From NCBI GenBank assembly GCA_903901045.1, contig CAIUPP010000060.1, positions 194,661-258,660 of the forward strand: DNA of 64,000 nucleotides, read 5' to 3'. The notes below the pieces were generated by a model. It did not search any database and was not told the DNA's origin. It saw only the letters and a list, made by a program, of their open reading frames with translations. This document shows, piece after piece, positions 8,781-16,866 of the stretch. The translations under genes were made by a program, and so were the position numbers. Numbering within the stretch: position 1 is the first letter of the stretch; each line of letters begins with the position of its first letter. Origin of the DNA: an uncultured Planctomycetota bacterium. Lineage in GTDB: Bacteria > Planctomycetota > Brocadiia > CAIUPP01.

Positions 8781-9428
8781 TTGATTTCCGCGCTGAAGGA
8801 TGGCGGCTTGCTGGTGGGGGCGTATCTGCTGGGAGCGGTTCCCTTTGCGTACATCGTTGCGAAGAACGTGCAGGGGATCGACATCCGCACCGTGGGAAGC
8901 GGCAACGTCGGTGCGACCAACGTCGCGCGCGTCCTCGGCCGCAAGTGGGGGATACTGGTCTTCTGCCTGGACGCGCTGAAGGGGTTCCTGCCGGTGGCCG
9001 CGGCTCAGTGGCTCAACGGCAGAGGGGTGGGGGCGGCCGATCCGCCGCTGATCATCGCCTTGACCGCCCTGGCGGCCATCGCGGGGCATAACTGGCCGCT
9101 CTACTTCGGTTTCCGTGGCGGAAAGGGAATGGCGACGAGTTGCGGCGCCTTCGCGGCCATCTTCCCCCTGGGGCTGATCATTGCGCTGGGGGTCTGGGTG
9201 ATTTCCGCAGTTGCAACGCGGTATGTCTCGATCTCCTCGATGGCGGCGGCGGTGGCGATCCTGGTTGCGGCCCTTGTGCTTCAACATGCCCCGTTCGCGG
9301 GAGGGAAGTACATCACCTCACTCGCCGCGCTAGCGGCGATTCTGGCCATCGTGCGGCATCGGAGCAATATCCGCCGGCTGATGGATGGTAGCGAGGACAA
9401 GATCGGGGCGAAGACGCCGGGCGGCTGA
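8781..9428 (+). CDS. plsY: Acyl-phosphate:glycerol-3-phosphate acyltransferase PlsY
   Basis: 215 residues from TTG 8781, which has GGGAGG upstream and lies downstream of a good promoter. An in-frame upstream TTG (8748) falls in the -10 box. It has the three conserved PlsY loops: GSGNVGATNVAR near residue 36, HNWPLYFGFRGGKGMAT near 97, and a third polar loop with RYVSISS near 138. There are about five membrane helices. PlsY transfers an acyl group from acyl phosphate to glycerol 3-phosphate, the first step of phospholipid synthesis. It is a monocistronic-looking gene followed after 43 bases by a lipoprotein gene. Confidence 0.92.
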   Translation: MISALKDGGLLVGAYLLGAVPFAYIVAKNVQGIDIRTVGSGNVGATNVARVLGRKWGILVFCLDALKGFLPVAAAQWLNGRGVGAADPPLIIALTALAAIAGHNWPLYFGFRGGKGMATSCGAFAAIFPLGLIIALGVWVISAVATRYVSISSMAAAVAILVAALVLQHAPFAGGKYITSLAALAAILAIVRHRSNIRRLMDGSEDKIGAKTPGG

Positions 9429-9471
9429 GTGAAACAACTCTGACGGTATTCAACGATGAGGAGAGATCGGG

Positions 9472-10290
9472 ATGAGATTATCGCGCGCAGTCATTGGCAT
9501 TTCAATCATCATTCTGGCGAGTCCCCTGGTGGCTGGGTGCGGGAAGCAGGCAACGGCCGCGGATGCGGGAGTCGCCGCGCTTCAGCGGCAGGCGCAGGAA
9601 CAGGCGAAGGAAATTGCGCGCTTGTCCAAGGCCCTGGAGGTCCAGAAGGCGGCCATCGCGGAACTCAGCAAGCCGCCTACGCCGGTGCAGACTTTGCGCG
9701 CGCCGCGAGTGGAGACGGGAGAACTGGCCATCGTGGACAAGGAGAACAAGACCCTCGCCGGCCTGAAAGTCATGCCCGACGGCACGCCCGGCTTCGCCCT
9801 CCTGAACCGCGACGGGAAGATACGCGTGGGCATGAGCATCGATACCGCCGGCGATCCGGCGCTGACGCTTTATGACCAGAATGGAATGTACCGCGCCAGC
9901 CTGAAGGTGCAGGCGAACGGGGACTCCAGCCTGGCGCTTTACGACCGGATTCAGAAGCGCTGCGCGTTGCTGACGGTGGACGCGCGCGGCGAGCCGATGC
10001 TCAATTTCCAGGATCAGGACGGAAAATTGCGCAGCGCCCTGCGCGTGAACAGCGACGGGAGCCCGAGCCTCTTGTTCCGTGACCAGAATGGGGCGACCCG
10101 CGCTAGCGTTGCCGTGGGCGCGGACGGAAGCCCCGCCATCGCAATCCTGGACACGGGCGAACGGTTCCGCGCCGTGCTGGGACGCGCGGAGATGGAGCCC
10201 GCAAAGGCCGGCGCGCCGGCCGTGAGGGAGGAGTCCTCCCTGGTCCTGTTCGATAAAGAAGGCAAGCTGATCTTCGCCGCGCCGAAGTAG
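9472..10290 (+). CDS. Putative lipoprotein with short beta-strand repeats
   Basis: 272 residues. The signal peptide ends in lipobox LVAGC (Cys23), then a coiled coil covers about 35-65. The remainder is a run of repeats of about 25 residues with the pattern D-x-x-G-x-x-R-x-x-L-x-V-x-x-D-G-x-P-x-L-x-L-x-D, at least six copies, which would suit a beta-solenoid or a propeller-like stack. It has GAGGAGAG before ATG 9472. It is presumably anchored in the outer or inner membrane by its lipid, with the coiled coil allowing oligomerisation. I do not recognise a family. It precedes the giant coiled-coil gene on the same strand. Confidence 0.7.
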   Translation: MRLSRAVIGISIIILASPLVAGCGKQATAADAGVAALQRQAQEQAKEIARLSKALEVQKAAIAELSKPPTPVQTLRAPRVETGELAIVDKENKTLAGLKVMPDGTPGFALLNRDGKIRVGMSIDTAGDPALTLYDQNGMYRASLKVQANGDSSLALYDRIQKRCALLTVDARGEPMLNFQDQDGKLRSALRVNSDGSPSLLFRDQNGATRASVAVGADGSPAIAILDTGERFRAVLGRAEMEPAKAGAPAVREESSLVLFDKEGKLIFAAPK

Positions 10291-10347
10291 GCGCGGCAGG
10301 CCATTCGGCGCATTCCGGCCCGCGTGAAGATGTCCGCGCCAACGGCG

Positions 10348-10376
10348 TTGACATCTCACCCTCTGCGTGGTAGAGA
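10348..10376 (+). promoter_or_regulatory. Candidate promoter for the PAS/coiled-coil gene
   Basis: A perfect TTGACA (10348-10353), 17 bases, then TAGAGA (10371-10376, 3 of 6 matches). Transcription would start near 10383, about 57 bases before ATG 10440. The -10 box is poor, so the call rests on the -35 box. Confidence 0.42.
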
Positions 10377-10439
10377 TATGGGGCACGGTGGCCCTGATAC
10401 CACATCCGATGCTTCCAGAGTGCCCGTTGGGATACGACC

Positions 10440-13400
10440 ATGTGCGCTGCGGAGTCCACATCGGACCGGTCGGCTGTTGAAACCGCGAACGCGGAATTCT
10501 CCGCGCTTGTCGAAAACCTCCTGGATCCCATCGTCATCCTCGGCCAAGACCGCAAAATCTGCTTCATGAACCCCCGCGCCGAGCGGATGCTCGCCCAGGG
10601 GCTCAAGGCGCGCATGGAGGGGCACCTCCAGAATTGGGAGCAGTTGTTGCAGGGGGGGCAGGTCCGCTTCCGCAAGCAGGATGGAACGGACGTTATTTTC
10701 AAAATACGCGTCGCGAAGACCGAGTGGCTGGGCGAAACCGCGCTGCAAGCCTCCATCAAGGATGTCACCCCCTACATCGCCGCCCTCCAGCAGTTCCAGC
10801 AGGAAGCCGCCGACGGCCGCCTGAAAATAGAGGAATTGACGGCGGAACGCGTGCAGTTGGCCGACCGCCTGAAGACGCTGGAAGCGGATTTGGAGCGCGC
10901 GGCGGCCGAAACGCGCCAGAAGGTCGCCGAATACTCCCGCACTCAGACCGAGCGCGACGAATTGCTCCGGGAAGCCGAGGCTTCGCGCCGGACGGTCGCC
11001 GAACTTGAAGCGAAACGGCTGAGTCTTGAGAAACTGGCGGCGGAGCGCGAGACGGAACTTCTGGAGACGGTGGAGACGACCCGCCGCGCCGAAGGGGCAG
11101 TTGCGGAGGCGGATGCCGCGCTTCGCGAGGAGAACACCGCCCTGCGCGCGACCGTGGACACGCTCACACAGGCGCAGCAAAAATGGTCGGAAGAGAAGAC
11201 GCTCCTGGAAAAGCGCCTTTCAGATCGCAACGCTGAAGTGGAGACGCTTCGCGGCCAGACGACTGAAACGGCGGCGACGAACGCCCGGCTCAAGCGGTCC
11301 GTCGCCGAGCGCGAGGCCGAGGCAACGGCATTGCGCGCCGAGCAGGATGGCGCGCGGCGTCTCCTGCAGCAGACGGCCGCGGAGGTCCAGGCGGCCACGG
11401 GCCAGGCCGAAACGGCGAAGGCGGCGCGGGAGGAGGCGGTCAAGGAGGCCTCCACACTGCGCAGCCAGATCGAGACGATTTCGCGGGAGCGGGCGGCGCT
11501 GGAGCGCCGCGTAAAGGATCTTTCCGGCGACCTCGACAAGTACACGAGCGCAGTCACCGGCCAGAAGAAGGCATCCCAGCAAGCGCAGGAGGAGCGCGAG
11601 CGCCTCCGGAAGGAAGTGGCTGAAGCGCAGAAGGTTTCGTGGGAACTCCAGGCGCGCGTCGCTCAATACGAGAATGAGGCCAAAGCCGCGGGCGCGGGGC
11701 TTGCGGAACTCAAGAGGGCGCTCGAACGCGAGAAGGCGAGCGGTCAGGCGGCGCTGGGGAAAGAGAAGCGGCTCCAGGAGGAGTTGAACGCGCAGTCGAA
11801 GGCGGTCGAGGCGCAGAGGGCGGAATTTGCCGCCGTCCGGGACGAACAGGCGAAGGCGCTGGCTGCACAGAGCGCAGCGCAGGCCAAAGAAGCCGTCGCG
11901 CGCGCCGGGGCGTACGACGAGTTGGCCGCGCGCGAGAAGGGGGCGCAGGCGGAACTGCTCCGTCGCGCCGCCGCATTGCAGAAGACCGAAGCCGCCCGGC
12001 AGGCCGTTGCGTCTGAACTGACGCAGGCGCGGCAGGAGCGCGAGGCCGCGCAGTCCGCTCTGACCGAACGCAGCGAGGCGTGCGCTGCGCTCTCCGCGCA
12101 GATTGCGGAGTTGCGCGCCGGACTGCTGAAGCGCACGGCGGAGCTCAAGGGGGCGGCGGCGCAGATCGAAAAGGCCGCTCAGGAGTACAGCGCCCTTCAG
12201 GGAACCAGGGGGCGTTTGGAGAAGGAACTGGCGGCGCTCACGCAAGCGCGCGATCAATTGCAGTCGCGTTTGGACCAGATGCAGGCGCAGTTCGAGGCCC
12301 AGGCCGCCGGTCTGGCGGAAGCGCAGACGCGCCTCAAGAGCGAGTCGGGCGCGCGGCAGAAGGTGGAGGGGGAGTTCGCGCAACTCCGGGCGGAGATGGT
12401 TTCCCAGCGGGAGGAGCAGATTCGCCTGCGGGCGGCCGTCTCCGAGGCGACCGCGCAACGGGATGCCGCCGCAAAGCAGTTGCGCCAGGCCGTGGCCGAC
12501 GATGCGCGGCAGCAGGGGGAGTTGGCGGGCCTGGCGGCGCAACTTCAGGGCATGGAGAAAGTGCGGGGCGATCTCTCCGCCAAGTTGGAGCGCGCCGCCG
12601 CTGCGCTGAAGAACACGACCGCCGAGCGCGACCGGCTTGCGGCCGATCTGGAAGCGCGCCAGAAGGAAATGGCCGCGCACTCCAAGGCGTACGACGAATT
12701 ATCCGCGCGGGAGAAGGGGGCTCAGGAAGAACTCCTGCGCCGCGCCGCCGCGTCGCAGAAGTCGGAAGCCGACCGGCAGGCGGTCGCGTCTGAAATGGCG
12801 CAGCTTCGTGAAGAGCGCGAGGCCGCGCAATCGGCGCTGACCGAACGCAGCCGGGAGTGCGCCGCGCTCTCCGCGCAGGTCGCGGAACTGCGCGCCGAGC
12901 TGCAGAAACGCGCGGCGGAACTCAAGGAGTCGGTGGCGCAGATCGAGAAGGCCAGTCAGGCGCATAATGTCCTTCGCGAGGCCGGAGCGCGTCAGGAAAA
13001 GGAACTGGCATCGCTGACGCAAGCGCGCGATCAATTGCAGGCGCGCATGGACCAGATGCGAACGGAAGCCGGCTCTTTCTCCGCGAAACTGGAACGCGCA
13101 GGCGCGGCGTTGACGAAGATGACCGGTGAGCGCGACCGGCTTGCGGCGGACCTTGAGGCGGAGCGCAAGGAAATTGGCGCGCGCGCCAAGGCGTACGATG
13201 AATTGTCCGCGCGGGAGAAGGGATCGCAGGAGGAACTCCTGCGCCGCGCCGCCGCGCTGCAGAAAGTCGAAGCGGAGCGGCAGGCCATCGTTTCCGAAAT
13301 GGCGCAAGTGCGGGAGGAGCGCAAGGCCGTACAGTCGGCGCTTGCCGAACGCAGCGAAGCGTGCGCGGCGCTTTCCGCCCAGGTCGCGGAACTGCGCGCC

Positions 13401-15026
13401 GGCTTGCAGAAGCGCGCGGCCGAACTCAAGGGGGCGGCGGCGGAGATCGAGAAGGCCGCGAAGGCGCAGAATGTCCTCCGGGATGCCAAGGCGCATGTGG
13501 AGAAGGAACTGGCGGCGCTGACGCAATCGCGCGATCAAATGCAGGCGCGGGCGGACCAGGCCCGGGCGGAGTTCGAGGCTCAGGCCGCGGAGTTGATGGA
13601 GGCGCAGAAGCGACTCAAGGCCGAGGCGGGGGCGCGGCAGAAAGTGGAGGGGGAGTTCGCGCAACTCCGCGCGGAACTGATTTCCCAGCGAGAGGAGCAG
13701 ACGCGCTTGCGCAAAGCGGTCTCCGAAGTGACCGCGCAACGAGATGCCGTTGCGGCGCAATTGCGCCAGGCCATGGCCGAGGGCGCCCGGCAGCGGGCGG
13801 AGTTGGAAGGCCTGGCGGCGCAGCTTCAGGGCGCGCAGCAGGCGCGCGACACGCTTTCCTCCGAGCAGATGCGACTGGCCAAACTGCTCGAGGGCAAGGA
13901 TGAAACGCTTGCGACGCTGCAACAGGAAATCGGCACGGCCCGTTCCAATCTCGACCGGGCCGGCAGCGAGCAGCAGCGGCTGCGCGAGGAAATTGCCGCA
14001 TCCGCCCGGGCGATCGAATCGGTCACGGCGGAGCGTCAGGCGTCCGGCCGGCATGAAGTGGAGCTTCAGGAGGCGCTGGATTCCGCGTTGAAGCAGGTGC
14101 GTGGAATGAGCGCCGCGATGGAATCGCTCCACTCAGAACAGTCTCGCGCCCTCGACAGGCTGGCCGCTACGGAACGCGAAAAAGACGCGCTCGTCCGGCA
14201 GGGGAGCGAGTTGGAAGGGCGCATCGGCGCAGCGAATGAGGAGCTTCGCCGGCTGGCCGACCGGCTTGCCGCTGAGAGCGCGGCTCGCCTGGAGAGGGAG
14301 GCGGAGCGGGAGCGCCTCCTGGCGGAGGCGAAGACGCAGGGAGATGAGTTGCGCGACGTCAGCGCGCACCTTCTGGTCGAGGCCGACTCGCGGGCGCGCG
14401 CGCAGCAAAGTTTGGAATCGCTCAATGCCGATGTGGCCGATCTCAAACGTACGGCGGAGAATCTGCGCGTGCAGCGGCAGCAACTGGGAGCCCATCTCAG
14501 GGATCGCACGGCGACGGTCGAACAACTCACCGCGCAACTGCGCAGCGTTGAGGAGGAGAACAAGGCCGCGCGCGCAAGTGCCGACTCGCTTGCCAGGTCG
14601 GCGGAAGAAATGGATGAACTGCGTCGCGGCACGGAAGAAAGCGCCGGGCGCGTTCGCGCGCTCGAGAAACTCTGCTCCGAGCTTCAGGGGAAGGCCGAGG
14701 GGGCCCGCAAGCAGGAGGAGCAGAGCAAGCAACTGCTGAAACAGTTGACGAAGGTGCGCTGGATCGCGCAGGAATTGAAGATGCAACGCGATGGTTTCAG
14801 CCAGAAGCTCCAGGAAGCCACCGTCCAGATTGAGGCGCTCCGGGCGGAGAATGCAAAGGCAGACGCCGCGGCCCGCGAGGCGGCGAAGGCTGAACTGGAG
14901 CGTCTGCAGAAGGAACTGCTCGAATCCCAGTGGGCGCGGGAGGAACTCGCGCGGCGGCTGGAGCAGTTGAGCGAGTTGGGAAAACGCTTCTCCGCCGTCC
15001 TTGGGAAGCCCGAAAAGGACGCATAG
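10440..15026 (+). CDS. Giant PAS-domain coiled-coil protein
   Basis: 1528 residues. Residues about 20-115 form a PAS-like sensor domain (ENLLDPIVILGQDRKICFMNPRAERML, then a beta sheet ending AFSIKDVTPY-like). Everything after about residue 120 is predicted coiled coil rich in Ala, Glu, Arg and Gln. There is no signal peptide and no membrane helix, and no kinase, GGDEF or methyl-accepting domain is visible. Three long sequence repeats lie between codons 491 and about 1140. The protein would be a cytoplasmic rod well over 150 nm long if fully helical. It could be a scaffold whose state is set by the PAS domain, for example in polarity or chromosome or envelope organisation. SMC/Rad50 ATPase motifs are absent. 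Function is unknown. Confidence 0.8.
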   Translation: MCAAESTSDRSAVETANAEFSALVENLLDPIVILGQDRKICFMNPRAERMLAQGLKARMEGHLQNWEQLLQGGQVRFRKQDGTDVIFKIRVAKTEWLGETALQASIKDVTPYIAALQQFQQEAADGRLKIEELTAERVQLADRLKTLEADLERAAAETRQKVAEYSRTQTERDELLREAEASRRTVAELEAKRLSLEKLAAERETELLETVETTRRAEGAVAEADAALREENTALRATVDTLTQAQQKWSEEKTLLEKRLSDRNAEVETLRGQTTETAATNARLKRSVAEREAEATALRAEQDGARRLLQQTAAEVQAATGQAETAKAAREEAVKEASTLRSQIETISRERAALERRVKDLSGDLDKYTSAVTGQKKASQQAQEERERLRKEVAEAQKVSWELQARVAQYENEAKAAGAGLAELKRALEREKASGQAALGKEKRLQEELNAQSKAVEAQRAEFAAVRDEQAKALAAQSAAQAKEAVARAGAYDELAAREKGAQAELLRRAAALQKTEAARQAVASELTQARQEREAAQSALTERSEACAALSAQIAELRAGLLKRTAELKGAAAQIEKAAQEYSALQGTRGRLEKELAALTQARDQLQSRLDQMQAQFEAQAAGLAEAQTRLKSESGARQKVEGEFAQLRAEMVSQREEQIRLRAAVSEATAQRDAAAKQLRQAVADDARQQGELAGLAAQLQGMEKVRGDLSAKLERAAAALKNTTAERDRLAADLEARQKEMAAHSKAYDELSAREKGAQEELLRRAAASQKSEADRQAVASEMAQLREEREAAQSALTERSRECAALSAQVAELRAELQKRAAELKESVAQIEKASQAHNVLREAGARQEKELASLTQARDQLQARMDQMRTEAGSFSAKLERAGAALTKMTGERDRLAADLEAERKEIGARAKAYDELSAREKGSQEELLRRAAALQKVEAERQAIVSEMAQVREERKAVQSALAERSEACAALSAQVAELRAGLQKRAAELKGAAAEIEKAAKAQNVLRDAKAHVEKELAALTQSRDQMQARADQARAEFEAQAAELMEAQKRLKAEAGARQKVEGEFAQLRAELISQREEQTRLRKAVSEVTAQRDAVAAQLRQAMAEGARQRAELEGLAAQLQGAQQARDTLSSEQMRLAKLLEGKDETLATLQQEIGTARSNLDRAGSEQQRLREEIAASARAIESVTAERQASGRHEVELQEALDSALKQVRGMSAAMESLHSEQSRALDRLAATEREKDALVRQGSELEGRIGAANEELRRLADRLAAESAARLEREAERERLLAEAKTQGDELRDVSAHLLVEADSRARAQQSLESLNADVADLKRTAENLRVQRQQLGAHLRDRTATVEQLTAQLRSVEEENKAARASADSLARSAEEMDELRRGTEESAGRVRALEKLCSELQGKAEGARKQEEQSKQLLKQLTKVRWIAQELKMQRDGFSQKLQEATVQIEALRAENAKADAAAREAAKAELERLQKELLESQWAREELARRLEQLSELGKRFSAVLGKPEKDA
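11910..13870 (+). repeat. In-frame long repeats in the coiled-coil gene, heptad-preserving
   Basis: The block beginning AYDELSAREKG occurs at 11910, 12687 and 13191 (codons 491, 750 and 918). Each copy continues through ALTERS, CAALSAQ and AELK. The offsets are 259 and 168 codons. Copies 1 and 3 carry an extra segment (FEAQAA to LAAQLQG) that copy 2 lacks, which explains the 91-codon difference. All three numbers are multiples of seven. Confidence 0.85.
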
Positions 15027-15113
15027 TGCCCGGGCATCCCCGTGACATGCTCCCCGTCTGCGCCCCTCCAAACCCCATCGGCCCGCAATCCCGGCCTGCG
15101 TCATTCAACGGCA

Positions 15114-15142
15114 TTGTGGAGTGGGCGCAACTCCTGTAGTAT
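15114..15142 (+). promoter_or_regulatory. Candidate promoter for the sigma/anti-sigma operon
   Basis: TTGTGG (15114-15119), 17 bases, TAGTAT (15137-15142). The leader would be about 155 bases and would include the GC-rich hairpin at 15154. An ECF-type autoregulated promoter was looked for and not convincingly found. A CGTC at 15248 lacks a partner GAAC box. Confidence 0.38.
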
Positions 15143-15153
15143 GTGGCCGTTGC

Positions 15154-15183
15154 GAGGCCCCGAGCCGGCGCGCCGGGGGTCTC
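15154..15183 (+). other. GC-rich hairpin in the leader of the sigma-factor gene
   Basis: GAGGCCCC and GGGGTCTC can pair (one G-T wobble) around an inner palindrome CCGGCGCGCCGG (15165-15176). No T run follows. It could end transcription of the upstream coiled-coil gene or act as a leader structure. The rest of 15027-15305 shows no gene. Confidence 0.45.
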
Positions 15184-15305
15184 ACGCAGGCCTTTGAGTT
15201 CTTTTGATCGCCACGAGACGATTCTTCAAATCGCCGGGCGTGTTTTGCGTCTAACAGGGTGCAGCGAGAGGATGGGCCCGGTCTGGCATCGAAGATGAGG
15301 ATCGA

Positions 15306-15875
15306 GTGGACGAACTAACGGAACGGCAACTCATCAAGCGCTTCAAACGGGGGGATACCGCCGCGTTTGACACATTGATGACCGACCATTACGACAAAGT
15401 ATACGCATTGGCCTGTCGCACGACGGGCAGTGAAGATGAAGCGCATGCCCTGGCGCAGGACGTCTTCGTTCAGGCGTACCAGTCGCTGGGGGGGTTCGAC
15501 GGGCGTTCGCGTCTTGCGACGTGGCTCTACTCGATCACGGTGAACAAGGGGATTGACCGGCGCCGCGCGGCGGCTGCTCAGCGGAAGTTGGGCATCGTGC
15601 CGGGGCTGCCGGACCTTCCTTCAGACGGGCGCGGCCGCTCCGGCGAGGACCCCACGGTCGGATTGGATGCGGAGGAGCTTGGGGAGATGATCGCCCGCGC
15701 GATGGCCCGAATTCCCGAGGATCAGCGCGCTACCCTGGAGTTGGTGACGCACGGGCAAGTTTCCTACGTCGACGCAGCGCGCGCGCTGGACTGCTCGAAG
15801 CAGACGGTCGCCTGGCGCGTCTGGAATGCGCGCCGGCTGTTGCGGGAGATGCTTCAGGATTACCTGAAACCGTAG
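15306..15875 (+). CDS. ECF-family RNA polymerase sigma factor
   Basis: 189 residues from GTG 15306, preceded by GAGGA. Sigma region 2 lies at about 10-85: FKRGDTAAFDTLMTDHYDKVYALACR, the SEDEAHALAQDVFVQAYQSL core-binding helix and FDGRSRLATWLYSITVNKGIDRRR. Region 4 is at about 120-180: MIARAMARIPEDQRATLELV followed by the helix-turn-helix SYVDAARALDCSKQTVAWRVWNARR. There is no region 3, as expected for ECF factors. The next gene, 22 bases on, encodes a zinc-type anti-sigma factor, so activity is presumably released by an envelope signal. The likely regulon is the long + strand block downstream, but its promoter was not identified. Confidence 0.9.
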   Translation: MDELTERQLIKRFKRGDTAAFDTLMTDHYDKVYALACRTTGSEDEAHALAQDVFVQAYQSLGGFDGRSRLATWLYSITVNKGIDRRRAAAAQRKLGIVPGLPDLPSDGRGRSGEDPTVGLDAEELGEMIARAMARIPEDQRATLELVTHGQVSYVDAARALDCSKQTVAWRVWNARRLLREMLQDYLKP

Positions 15876-15897
15876 GTCTTGTTGGACGGGCACCGCT

Positions 15898-16866
15898 GTG
15901 AACTGCGAAGAGACTTCCAAGCTGATCAGCCAATCGCTCGACCTGGAGTTGAACGAAAGCGAGAAGACTGCGCTGCGCGAGCATCTGGCCGGATGCCCCG
16001 GCTGCGCGGAGCAGGAGCGCCGGCTGCGCGCGCTTCATGCCGCCATGACGGCGCGTCGGCCTGCCGCGCTGCCGGCGGAGCGGGTGGAATCGGCGGTCGC
16101 CGAACTCCGGCGCCGGGTGGCGCGCGAACGGCCGCGCCAAGTCGAGATGAGGTTCCGCGTCGTGGCGCTGGCGGCGATGCTGATGATGGCGGCCGGTATC
16201 ATCTGGCTGGCCCGCGACCTCGTTGCCGCGCGCGCCCGGGCCGCGGGGCTCTCCGGCCAGTTGGCGCAGGCCCTGGCGAAAGTTCCCGGGGCTAAAACGC
16301 CCCCCATCTCGGCCATTATGGCACCGTCGGAAAAGGTGATTGCCGAGCAGGTGCAGACCTTTTGCGCCACGTACGATTACCTGGATGGCTCGCTTCGCTG
16401 GATGGTCAGCGACGACGGCGAGGTGCAACTCGGGCTTTCCGGCAGCCCGGCCACGAAGACGGGCAGCGCTCCGCGCGACGCGCTGGTGCTGAATTTCCAA
16501 TACCTCGAACGCGCGAGCGGAAAAGGGGTCCGCACCCTCAGCAAGCCGCAGTTCGTCATGATTTCGGGAGAGGAAGTCTCGGTGCGGCTGAAAGGGGACG
16601 CGGACGGCGAGCCGATTTACAGGTATCGCGTCAGGGCCGAGCGCCTCGTGGATGGGCAGGTACGCGCGGAGGTGAGCTTCGTCAATGAGGCATGCCCGAG
16701 TGCCGAAGTGGACACGACGCTGAACGCCAAAGTACAACTCGTTCCCGGAAAGCCGGTGCTGGTAGGCGCCAGCGGGGATGAAGCGCATCGCTGGGAGCTC
16801 TATTTGTGGGGCGCTTCCCGCCCGGCAGTCAATAGCAGCGCGGCTGCGGAGACAGGTCGATTGTGA
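15898..16866 (+). CDS. Membrane-anchored anti-sigma factor with zinc-finger (ZAS) domain
   Basis: 322 residues from GTG 15898. The N terminus carries the anti-sigma zinc motif: C3, then H29-x3-C33-x2-C36 within REHLAGCPGCAEQ. A single membrane helix (about 85-105, ALAAMLMMAAGIIWLA) divides a cytoplasmic sigma-binding part from a periplasmic domain of about 215 residues. That domain is mixed alpha/beta and not recognised. Its position after the ECF gene and its topology make it the probable partner that holds the sigma factor at the membrane until the periplasmic domain senses a signal. Two HtrA-type genes downstream could supply the cleavage that releases it; this is inference. Confidence 0.85.
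   Translation: MNCEETSKLISQSLDLELNESEKTALREHLAGCPGCAEQERRLRALHAAMTARRPAALPAERVESAVAELRRRVARERPRQVEMRFRVVALAAMLMMAAGIIWLARDLVAARARAAGLSGQLAQALAKVPGAKTPPISAIMAPSEKVIAEQVQTFCATYDYLDGSLRWMVSDDGEVQLGLSGSPATKTGSAPRDALVLNFQYLERASGKGVRTLSKPQFVMISGEEVSVRLKGDADGEPIYRYRVRAERLVDGQVRAEVSFVNEACPSAEVDTTLNAKVQLVPGKPVLVGASGDEAHRWELYLWGASRPAVNSSAAAETGRL

Noticed and set aside
11220-15104. Several long - strand open frames (up to about 490 codons) opposite the coiled-coil gene
   Set aside because: The antisense of GAG/GCG-rich heptads stays open by composition. The frames are repetitive and Leu/Arg/Gln-rich.
15221-15251. ECF-type autoregulated promoter before the sigma gene
   Set aside because: A CGTC box at 15248 has no GAAC-like partner at 16-17 bases; a sigma-70-like pair further up fits better.
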